From assembly GCA_002479035.1 (NCBI GenBank), contig DLLA01000100.1, forward strand, positions 1 to 14,434: a DNA stretch of 14,434 nt, given 5' to 3'. Positions 1 to 7,300 of this stretch are shown in pieces. The translations under genes and the position numbers were made by a program. Position 1 is the stretch's first letter; every line of letters starts with the position of its first letter. The DNA is from Bacteroidales bacterium UBA7574. GTDB taxonomy: Bacteria > Bacteroidota > Bacteroidia > Bacteroidales > Paludibacteraceae. The notes under the pieces were generated by a model. That model searched no databases. It was not told the origin of the DNA and worked only from the letters and a program-made list of their open reading frames with translations.

Positions 1-1
1 G

Positions 2-379
2 TTCTGCTTGCTGATGACGGCGGTGAACTTCCTATACACCTATATAACTATGCAGTCGCAATCCACCGACCCGAACATGAAGTTCATGAAGTGGATGATG
101 TACCTTATGCCGCTAATGTTCCTCTTTTTCTTCAATGATTACGCAGCGGGCTTGAGTTACTACTACCTTGTCAGTCTGTTGATTACTATCCTGCAAACGA
201 TGATTTTCCGTTGGTCGATAGACGACAAGAAACTCCTCGCGCAGATGGAAGCCAATGCCAAGAAGAAAGGCAACGGACAGAAGAAGTCGGGCTTGATGGC
301 ACGGCTGGAGAAGATGCAGCAGGAGCAACAGCGCATGGCACGTGAGAACGCCAAGGCGCAAGCCAAACGCATGCGATGA
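2..379 (+). CDS. yidC: Membrane protein insertase YidC, C-terminal fragment
   Basis: This is the 3' end of a gene that begins before the window; 125 codons are visible. YidC (Oxa1/Alb3 family) inserts and folds proteins in the inner membrane, alone or with SecYEG. The fragment has the family's end region: the stretch with MQSQSTDPNMK, then two closely spaced hydrophobic segments (about MYLMPLMFLFFF and YYYLVSLLITILQ) that correspond to the last two transmembrane helices. The C-terminal tail of about 50 residues is strongly basic (KKK, KK and KR runs, with repeated Gln/Met/Ala), as expected for a cytoplasmic ribosome-binding tail. The stop codon overlaps the next start in an ATGA arrangement, so the downstream beta-barrel gene is probably cotranscribed and translationally coupled. 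The identification is firm for a fragment; the N-terminal periplasmic domain cannot be seen. Confidence 0.93.
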   Translation, partial: FCLLMTAVNFLYTYITMQSQSTDPNMKFMKWMMYLMPLMFLFFFNDYAAGLSYYYLVSLLITILQTMIFRWSIDDKKLLAQMEANAKKKGNGQKKSGLMARLEKMQQEQQRMARENAKAQAKRMR

Positions 380-1197
380 AACCGATACTGATAATAGCCC
401 TGTGCTCGTTGAGCATGGGGCTGTTTGCTTCCTCCATGGGAGACAACACTCTGTTAGGGGATAGCACTCTGTTGGAGGACGATGCGCTGTTGGGAGACGA
501 CGCGGCTCGCGTCGTCATAACAGACACCACCAACGCGCAAAGCCCCACCGCCCCCGATTCTCGCTATACTTTCAGCGACTTCTTCGATGCCCTCGACCTG
601 CCCACGGTCTTGGGGGCAGGCATCACGCCCAACGGCATTGAGAGTGCCACGTTCAACTCCTCCATGCGCCTTGCGTGGCGGCACCACAAGGGCTATGGCA
701 CGTATGTCTTTATTGCTTTTGACACCCACAGCAACACCTACGACTCTCTCTCCATAGCAGGTACCAATGTCCGCACAGGCGAGGTGTGGTACTATGAGAT
801 AGGCATGGGACTCGGCTACCGAATCCCCTTGGTCAAGGACCTCCGCGCCTACTATGCCCATCCGTATTTCAACCGTTTCGATTTCTTTGCTTACATTCAA
901 CCGGGGGTGTCTATCCCCTATGTCAAGACTGTGGAGCCCTACTGCGAAACAGGCACAGGCAACAGCAACGGCAATCTCTATGAACTGCGAGACCATTTCT
1001 CTGCCGTACCCACTTTGCGCTTTGGTGCAGGGGTGGAGTGGTTTATTATGCCTAACTTCGGTGTCTTTGCCGAAGCGTCTTATATTCAGCACCTTACACC
1101 TACTATCATTGAGCAGGCAGCCATCAACAAAGGCACCATCCGCCACCCCTCAGGACCCCTTGTCTTTTCCGTAGGGTTGTCGTTGTTCTTCAAATAA
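376..1197 (+). CDS. Predicted outer-membrane beta-barrel protein, function unknown
   Basis: A 273-residue protein with a clear signal peptide (about residues 1-20, MKPILIIALC then a hydrophobic run ending in FASS). A low-complexity acidic segment with three six-residue repeats follows (DNTLLG, DSTLLE, DDALLG; residues 23-40), then a Thr/Ser/Pro-rich linker. From about residue 78 the protein shows alternating aromatic/hydrophobic strands separated by polar turns, typical of a small outer-membrane barrel. It ends in a strand with a near-terminal Phe (SVGLSLFFK), consistent with a BAM-recognised C-terminal strand. I cannot name a family; OmpA/OmpW-like 'outer membrane beta-barrel' annotation is the likely outcome. 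The start overlaps the yidC stop by 4 bp, so expression is probably coupled to the insertase. No substrate or channel role can be read from the sequence. Confidence 0.8.
   Translation: MKPILIIALCSLSMGLFASSMGDNTLLGDSTLLEDDALLGDDAARVVITDTTNAQSPTAPDSRYTFSDFFDALDLPTVLGAGITPNGIESATFNSSMRLAWRHHKGYGTYVFIAFDTHSNTYDSLSIAGTNVRTGEVWYYEIGMGLGYRIPLVKDLRAYYAHPYFNRFDFFAYIQPGVSIPYVKTVEPYCETGTGNSNGNLYELRDHFSAVPTLRFGAGVEWFIMPNFGVFAEASYIQHLTPTIIEQAAINKGTIRHPSGPLVFSVGLSLFFK
442..507 (+). repeat. Three 18-bp in-frame tandem repeats (plus partial fourth)
   Basis: Units start at 442, 460 and 478, with a partial unit at 496. Each full unit encodes a hexapeptide of the form D-x-[TA]-L-L-[GE]. The unit is 18 bp, so gain or loss of copies keeps the frame. 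The repeats lie just after the predicted signal-peptide cleavage region of the beta-barrel protein. The copies differ at several bases, so this is not a perfect microsatellite. Confidence 0.85.
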
Positions 1198-1220
1198 CCA
1201 TTCGTAATTTTGCCGTACTA

Positions 1221-1252
1221 TTTGTACAAGTCATAGAAAATATATAACTTTG
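1221..1252 (+). promoter_or_regulatory. Bacteroidota-type promoter for the lipoprotein operon
   Basis: A TTTG box at 1221-1224 is followed after exactly 20 nt by TAACTTTG at 1245-1252, which matches the primary sigma-factor consensus of Bacteroidota (-33 TTTG, -7 TAnnTTTG). Transcription should start near 1257-1259, giving a leader of about 60 nt before the ATG at 1318. The last 30 nt of that leader are A-rich with no Shine-Dalgarno sequence, as is usual in this phylum. It would drive the lipoprotein, methyltransferase and FGE-fold genes. Confidence 0.75.
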
Positions 1253-1317
1253 CGCCGTCGTGAGCATGGCAAGCGATAGCAACAGCATAAAATAAATATC
1301 AAATAATAACGTACAAC

Positions 1318-1800
1318 ATGAAAAAGTATTTTGTTTTCCTTTTGGCTGTTATGGCTACCTTGATTGGTTGCGACTGCAGCACAACAAACATCATCGGTAG
1401 TACACAGAAAGTTGTAAACGTCACTGTAAGTGAACGGGATTGGTCGTACACCGGTAAGAATACAGACGCAACACCCTACAACAACAACTATTTCTTCGCT
1501 ACCGTGCGAGTACCCGAGATAACGGAGAACGTGTTCGACTATGGTCAGGTACAGGCGTACATCGTGTACGACCGCACTTCCAAAGACCCCATTCAGCACC
1601 TCTTGCCGTATGTCCGCCACTATGAGGAACAGTTGAACGATACCATTTGGAACTACTACACCGAAACCGTGGACTGCACCTATGGCATAGGATGGATAGA
1701 GTTCAACTACCGCGCCAGCGATTTCGCCTACGAGGACAACGTGGACATCAACCCCAACACTATGGACTTCCGCATCGTCATCACCACGCCTGCCAAGTAA
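1318..1800 (+). CDS. Small predicted lipoprotein, function unknown
   Basis: A 160-residue protein with a lipoprotein signal: MKK, a hydrophobic run, then the lipobox LIGC with the lipidated Cys at residue 18 and a following Asp. The mature part is acidic and rich in Tyr and Trp. It alternates short predicted beta strands (for example around VVNVTVSERDW, VQAYIVYDR, LLPYVRHYE, IGWIEFNYR and MDFRIVITTPAK). The pattern, a W in the first strand, a central 'LPY' and a final FRIVI strand, resembles small beta-sandwich lipoproteins common in Bacteroidales, some of which carry collagen-like repeats after the Cys. This one has none. The start is the first ATG after an A-rich leader downstream of a good promoter. 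It heads a three-gene unit. Membrane attachment is well supported; sorting to the inner or outer membrane, and function, are unknown. Confidence 0.83.
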   Translation: MKKYFVFLLAVMATLIGCDCSTTNIIGSTQKVVNVTVSERDWSYTGKNTDATPYNNNYFFATVRVPEITENVFDYGQVQAYIVYDRTSKDPIQHLLPYVRHYEEQLNDTIWNYYTETVDCTYGIGWIEFNYRASDFAYEDNVDINPNTMDFRIVITTPAK

Positions 1801-1806
1801 GCGTGC

Positions 1807-2958
1807 ATGATTGATGTCGAGCAGTTGGCTTTACAGCGAAGTCGGTACCCCGAACTGTCGGATACCGACTTTCGTTTTATGCTCCAGCAGGTGGACGGAC
1901 GACAACGTACTGCCCGCAAACTGCCTACGTTCGCGACCTTGGACGACTGGTGGTACCCCGTGCGACTGTCGTGCGAACAATGCTCATCAGAAGCCACTGC
2001 GCGCTACAAAGCCGCCATTGTAGCCACCCACCCTGCCCTTCACACTCACTCTCCGCAAAAGATACACACCGCCGACCTCACAGGCGGATACGGCGTGGAC
2101 TCGTACTTCATGGCACAGACCTTCGGACAAGTGGACTACGTGGAGCGCAATGCGGAACTGTGCCGCATCGCAGAGCACAACTTCAGCCTATATGCACCCA
2201 ATATCCATATTCACAACACCACCGCGGAGACCTACTTGCAGGATATGCCGCCCGTGGATATACTATGTCTTGACCCTGCCCGACGCGACAAGAACGGCGG
2301 CAAAGTATTCCGCTTGGAAGACTGCGAACCAAACATTATAGCACTATTCCCCACCCTTCGCACCAAAGCAAAAGTGCTATTATTCAAACTCAGCCCTATG
2401 CTTGACATCACGGCAGCCCTGCGGGCATTGCCCGACACTGCATGGGACACCCATATCGTGGCGGTGGACAACGAGGTGAAGGAGGTGCTACTCGTCTCTG
2501 CCGAAACAGCACAGAGCCGCCTCATCGCAATCGACCTACCCTCGCATTGGCAGGCAGGAGATTTGCACAACGCGCTGACAGTCAGCCGGCAAGACGAGCA
2601 ACAAGCCGTTGCCTCCATGGCACAAGGCATCGGCAAATACATCTACGAACCCAACGCCGCCATACTCAAAGCAGGCTTGTACAACTACGTCAGTGCGCAT
2701 TTCGGAATAGACAAGTTCGCCCCCAACACACACACCTACACCTCCGACTCTCTACTGCCTGCCTTCCCCGGACGGATATGGGAAGTGTGCTATCCCGACA
2801 CCCCACCACGCCAAGGCAACATCGTAACGCGCAACTATCCCCTCACTCCCGACCAACTCAAGCGTAAACTCCACCTCCGTGACGGCGGCGACCTCTACAT
2901 CATCGCCGCCCGCCTCGGCAACAAACCCGTCACCATAACCGCCAAACGCATACAATGA
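1807..2958 (+). CDS. Class I SAM-dependent methyltransferase with THUMP-like C-terminal domain
   Basis: A 383-residue protein. Residues about 88-103 contain the SAM-binding motif I (TADLTGGYGVDSYFMA). An acidic position after the second strand (YVERN, Glu113) would bind the ribose hydroxyls. DILCLDPARRD at 151-161 is the motif IV-type active-site loop, and KLSPMLDI at 194-201 follows. Residues about 300-383 fit the THUMP-like domain found in many Bacteroidota and Actinobacteria methyltransferases, ending in a basic segment with LKRKL and AARLGNKPV. By family this suggests RNA, probably tRNA or rRNA, methylation, but the target base is not established. The N-terminal helical part (1-80, with DDWWYPVRLSCEQCSSE) is typical of the same family. 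It starts 6 nt after the lipoprotein stop and overlaps the next gene by 4 bp (ATGA), so it sits in the middle of an operon. Length is normal for the family. Confidence 0.87.
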   Translation: MIDVEQLALQRSRYPELSDTDFRFMLQQVDGRQRTARKLPTFATLDDWWYPVRLSCEQCSSEATARYKAAIVATHPALHTHSPQKIHTADLTGGYGVDSYFMAQTFGQVDYVERNAELCRIAEHNFSLYAPNIHIHNTTAETYLQDMPPVDILCLDPARRDKNGGKVFRLEDCEPNIIALFPTLRTKAKVLLFKLSPMLDITAALRALPDTAWDTHIVAVDNEVKEVLLVSAETAQSRLIAIDLPSHWQAGDLHNALTVSRQDEQQAVASMAQGIGKYIYEPNAAILKAGLYNYVSAHFGIDKFAPNTHTYTSDSLLPAFPGRIWEVCYPDTPPRQGNIVTRNYPLTPDQLKRKLHLRDGGDLYIIAARLGNKPVTITAKRIQ

Positions 2959-4286
2959 ATCCACAATACGCGCATATAGGTATAGTATGTGCCGTGGTAT
3001 GGTGCGGCATCATAAGTGTTGCGGCTAAGAAACCAATCCTCCCTATCCCCGATTCTCTACAGGTACTGACGTTCCAAGTAGGAGAACAGGTAATAACCAT
3101 GCAACGCGTCGAAGGGGGCGTCTTCACTATGGGTGCGACACCCGAACAGCAGAGCGACCCTATCGCGTCCGACCAGCCTATGCATACGGTGGCGGTAAGC
3201 CCATTCTACATTGGCACCACCGAAGTCACCAATGCCCTATGGCAAACGGTCATGCCCGAGTGGAACAAGATAAACGAATGGGAAGACCCGCTCAAACCAG
3301 TCAGTTGGGTGAGTTGGGAAGACTGCCAACTATTCATTGAGCGACTGAATATACTCACCAACAGCACTTTCCGCCTGCCCACGGAAGCCGAGTGGGAGTT
3401 TGCTGCCCGAGGTGGAAACCACGGACACAGTTACCGCTTTGCAGGTGGCAACATCGCCGACAGTGTCAGTTGGGGACTCAACAATGCGGGCAACCAGAAG
3501 CACCGCGTGGCACAGCGGCAGCCCAACGAACTGGGGTTGTATGACATGACGGGTAACGTCAGTGAATGGTGCCAAGACCGGTATGCGCCCTACTATTTAG
3601 GCACCGAACCTAATCCTCAAGGTCCCGCTACGGGACAGTTGCGTGTAGCCCGCGGCGGGAGTTACGACAACTGCGAAGACAACCGCCACCTCTCTATCCG
3701 TTTCTATCACTTGCCCACCCGCGCCATGGGCGACTGCGGTCTGCGTTTGGCACTCACCCTACCCGGCGACCCTGCCATGCAAATACAGGAAGAACCCCAA
3801 TTGGTACGCCGCATACGCATCAGCAACCGCACATTCCGTATGCTGTACGTACCTGCCGAAACGCCCTACTACATATCCGAGAAGCCTGTCACCTTCGCAC
3901 AATGGCGGCATATCATGCACTCCGATTTGGAAGGCAAAGCCCTGCGCCCTGCCACGGGTATGACGCGCGAAGAGCGGACACGCTTTATCGAGAAAGGACG
4001 CACAGAGAGCGGTCAGGCATTGGCTATGGCGGACATCGCCGAAGTGGAGATGGCGGTTGCCCTGCAAGTGGTCTCTCCCAAAGACACAGTAACCACCAAT
4101 CCCCGCCACGCAAAACGGCAGCAAAGCACACGGGATATACAGCGTTCCCGCCGCATTCGCAAATGCACCAACCAATGGACAGAGTTGCTTGGCATACACT
4201 TGGACGTACCCGAAGACCCTGTACTGCAATCATTTACATACGATAATGGCGAAAGACTGCCACTCTGGTTGGTAGTGAGGCTGTAA
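2955..4286 (+). CDS. Secreted or membrane-anchored FGE/sulfatase-modifying-factor-fold protein with degenerate second copy
   Basis: A 443-residue protein. Residues 1-24 are hydrophobic with no basic N-region (MNPQYAHIGIV...), so they may be a signal peptide or an uncleaved anchor. Residues about 50-270 form a complete formylglycine-generating-enzyme (SUMF1-type) domain: GGVFTMGATPE (54-64), FYIGTTEVTNALW (84-96), FRLPTEAEWEFAARGG (139-154), LYDMTGNVSEWCQD (195-208), ARGGSYDN (232-239) and CGLRLALTL (261-269). The two catalytic Cys of true FGE, just before the [AS]-x-R segment, appear absent: the aligned region reads NRHLSIRF, and the Cys240 present lies too far upstream. Sulfatase activation is therefore unlikely, and a structural, adhesive or T9SS-accessory role is possible. 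Residues about 290-443 repeat the same landmarks in the same order in decayed form. It ends a three-gene unit and overlaps the methyltransferase by 4 bp. Confidence 0.85.
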   Translation: MNPQYAHIGIVCAVVWCGIISVAAKKPILPIPDSLQVLTFQVGEQVITMQRVEGGVFTMGATPEQQSDPIASDQPMHTVAVSPFYIGTTEVTNALWQTVMPEWNKINEWEDPLKPVSWVSWEDCQLFIERLNILTNSTFRLPTEAEWEFAARGGNHGHSYRFAGGNIADSVSWGLNNAGNQKHRVAQRQPNELGLYDMTGNVSEWCQDRYAPYYLGTEPNPQGPATGQLRVARGGSYDNCEDNRHLSIRFYHLPTRAMGDCGLRLALTLPGDPAMQIQEEPQLVRRIRISNRTFRMLYVPAETPYYISEKPVTFAQWRHIMHSDLEGKALRPATGMTREERTRFIEKGRTESGQALAMADIAEVEMAVALQVVSPKDTVTTNPRHAKRQQSTRDIQRSRRIRKCTNQWTELLGIHLDVPEDPVLQSFTYDNGERLPLWLVVRL

Positions 4287-4294
4287 AACAAGCC

Positions 4295-4333
4295 ATGTGC
4301 TACCCTACCCTTTGCGAGGGGAAGATAGCACAT
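4295..4333. terminator. Imperfect hairpin in convergent gap, possible bidirectional terminator
   Basis: ATGTGCTA at 4295-4302 pairs perfectly with TAGCACAT at 4326-4333. Inside the loop, CCCT (4308-4311) can pair with AGGG (4317-4320) around TTGCG, giving a two-part stem. It lies in the 83-base gap between a plus-strand stop (4286) and a minus-strand stop (4370), where a shared terminator would be expected. No strong T-tract follows on either strand, so intrinsic termination is only a suggestion. Confidence 0.45.
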
Positions 4334-4369
4334 AGTTACAAACATGCCACAAAGGACCAGCGTATCAAA

Positions 4370-7300
4370 CTATGGAATTAGTATCTTGGTGGCGTTATTA
4401 GCAGAATGAATGATATACACTCCCGCAACAGGGGCCGTGAAGGTGAGCGTGGTGACACCATGGGCGGCTGATGGTGCTGGTTGTGATGCACATAGGAGGT
4501 TGCCGAGGAGGTCGTAGATGCGGAGAGGTTGCGGGGTGGAGGTGGTGATGGTGGCGGTATGGTCCGTGACGGTGATGGTGAGGTCGTCCGCAGGGGTGAC
4601 AGGGAGTGCCGTACTCTTGGCAAAGAAGGCGGTCAGCAGGAGGTTGTCGGTCAGCGTGACAGTGCGGAGAGGATTGGTATTGCCATCGCTCCAGAAGTCA
4701 AAAGTATAGTCTCTGTCGGGGATTGCCTCCAATACCACTTCGGAGCCCTTGGGGTAACGGTCCAACAGGGGCGAGACACGCACAGAGCCGCCATCGTCTG
4801 CGGAGACGGTGAGGGTGTAGTACTGCACAGGAGCGGCTTTGGCTGTGAACCGCGGTGTGATATGCATGGGCTGCGTGACGGTGAAGGTATAGAGGTTCTG
4901 CTTAACAGTATCGCCATTGACAATCCAACACGAGAAGTCGTAGTTCTCTTCGGGTACGGCGAAGACAGTGAACTCAGTGCCGTCGTCTATCGTGTAGTAG
5001 TCTGCCCCCGGGTCGGTGTACCCGCCTTCTACGGCTGCGATGACGACCTGATGTTGCTTGGCGGTCTCGAAAGCAGCAGTGAGACGAATGTCGCCGGCAA
5101 CAACGAGCGTCCTTGCGGGCAGCGTGCTGCCGTCACTCCAACGGGTAAAGCGATAACCAACAGCGGGCATGGCATTTATCACGATGATGTCGCCATACGT
5201 ATATGTACCGTTGACCTCGGTATTGACCGTGCCACCCTCACCGGCTGCGACAGCCACCGTGTAGGTGTAGGTGTTCACTTGGGAAGATATGGTGAAGAGT
5301 GCCTCTGCGGCTACATCTATGAAGAAAGTCTCGTCCCTATTCACGGGACGGACATTCAAGTAGTATTGCCCATCCGGAATGTTAGAGATTTGTACTTGAT
5401 GGTCATGGAAGAAACTGCGGTATATCAAGTCGCGCGTACTGCTCTCATATATCCTGACATAGAAAGCAACCGCGTTGCTTGCCCATGCGGCGGATAGGGC
5501 GTTGCCATTGGTGGTGACGTGCAGGTCCGTGACCTTGCAGGAGGGCACGCGCGGCACATCGAAATCCTCACCGAAGTCGTAGCCTATACGGTAGTCGTCC
5601 GCGTCATAGGCATCCACCCGCCAAGAGTAGGTACCAGCCAACTCGAAAGTATGGACAAAGACGGGTTCGTGTAGTTCACGCGCCATGTACGTGTAGCCAT
5701 TGGAATAGACAGAGATAAGATAGTGGTCAGCCGGCAGTTGCGAATCCCACGTAAAATAGTAGGTGATGCTGTCGGTGGTGGAAACCTGCAGGTTGGCAGG
5801 CTGATAGGGATTCTCGCGTGTGGTAAAGGGTGTGCCTTCGACGAAGTCGGAGACAGGCAAGCCGTTCCCGTCGAGAGAACGTACGCGCCAATTGAACGAA
5901 TAGACACCGTTGAATATCAGTCCCACACTTGGTTCTTCACAATGGTAGGTTGACGTTTCGCCTGATTGTGCGTCTTCCAACACAAACTCGTAGTATGGAG
6001 CCTGCTGTGCGGTGTTCCATGAGAAGTCCACTCCTGTCGGTTTGGCAAAGGTTTGCAAGTCGTAAGGCAGCCAAGCGGCAGTGAAAGCGTCGCAGAAAGT
6101 GGGCAGGAGTTTTCCTTTACGGTAGCCATCTGCAACGGCATCCAAATAGAAACATGCGTCGGAATCAAAGAAAGGCGAGTCATACGTCTGTTGGCAACCA
6201 TCCCAACCTACGGCAGAAACATCTTGGTTGACAACAAGACAGGCAACAGAGTCCGCCATGGTAGAGACGGTAGCGGTCCACCAGCCGTCCTCGGAGAGTT
6301 GCGCCTGAATGATTTGACCGGCTTGTCCCTGTTCCCACCACCAATAATACATTCCGCGGGAGGTGTCGAAGACGGTGTCCGAAGCCATGCGGGTGCGAAT
6401 GGTGATGTCGTGCAAATGAGGTGCCTCCTTGTGCCGGTAGATATAGCCCGCCATGAGTTCGGGTGTGTCACCGTTGTAGTTCTGCAAAGGCGCGGATATC
6501 ACTACGCGGTCGCCTACCTCTACCTCTTTTCCCGTGGAGAATGCCTCGTTGTTGAGCCAACGTGTGTTGAAGGAATAGAGTTGGCGGTCCGTGGTGCCGT
6601 CGTCGGAAATATAGAATCGTGCCGTACCATATTGCCTGATTTGGGCAGGATTGTTCACCATTTGGGAGATGGTGCCCTGTACGAGGTATGGGATAGCGGT
6701 TTTGCGAGTGGATGAGAATGATTGGATAAGCGTAAGGGCATCGGACGCGGCAAGGGCGGTAACGGTGGTGTTCTCCAATGAGGAGTAGTAGAGTTTGCGG
6801 TCGGTAGCGTCGTACTTGCCGATGGTTATTTGGTCGGCAGGCATGTTGATGGTGTTGGTATAGGACTTGTTGTTTGCTACGATGTCGAAAGCAAAGACAT
6901 AGTTGCCGACGCTGTCGAGCGTGATAGTGACGGTGCCGTCTGTGAGTTCTTCTTGCTTGGACTCGTCATAGACCATATATTGGAGTGACGTCCAGTAGGA
7001 GTTGCTGACAATGTCGCCATATCCGGCGGTACCTGTGAGCCTGTATGTGCCGACGACAGAGGTGCGGTTGGAAGGAACAAGCCCAAGTTCCAATTTAGAG
7101 CCTGCCGTATGTTTGTCGTCGGTAGTAGTATAGTTGGAGGTATATAGCGTGAGATGCAAGAAGTTCTGGTTCACGCCATCGGTGTAATCAATTATCATGG
7201 TTTGTGTGAAATCGGTATTCGCTCTGCCATCGAGGTTGACAGTCCCCTTGCCGATGAAGACAGAGTCCGCCGTGACTGTGACAGGGAAACGGCGTTCGCC

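Noticed and set aside
1205..1212. A second TAnnTTTG match (TAATTTTG) 40 bases upstream of the lipoprotein promoter
   Set aside because: No TTTG-like box lies about 20 nt before it, and the downstream match has both boxes. It may be a weak extra start but I cannot support it.
3640..3770. Cys240 and Cys261 of the FGE-fold protein as the catalytic pair
   Set aside because: Their spacing and position relative to the GGSY and S-I-R landmarks do not fit the FGE active-site cysteines, which sit five residues apart just before the [AS]-x-R segment.
4529..5497. Plus-strand open frames opposite the C10 peptidase gene
   Set aside because: The peptidase reads through continuously with clear modules; the opposite frames are Gly/Val/Arg-rich shadows.
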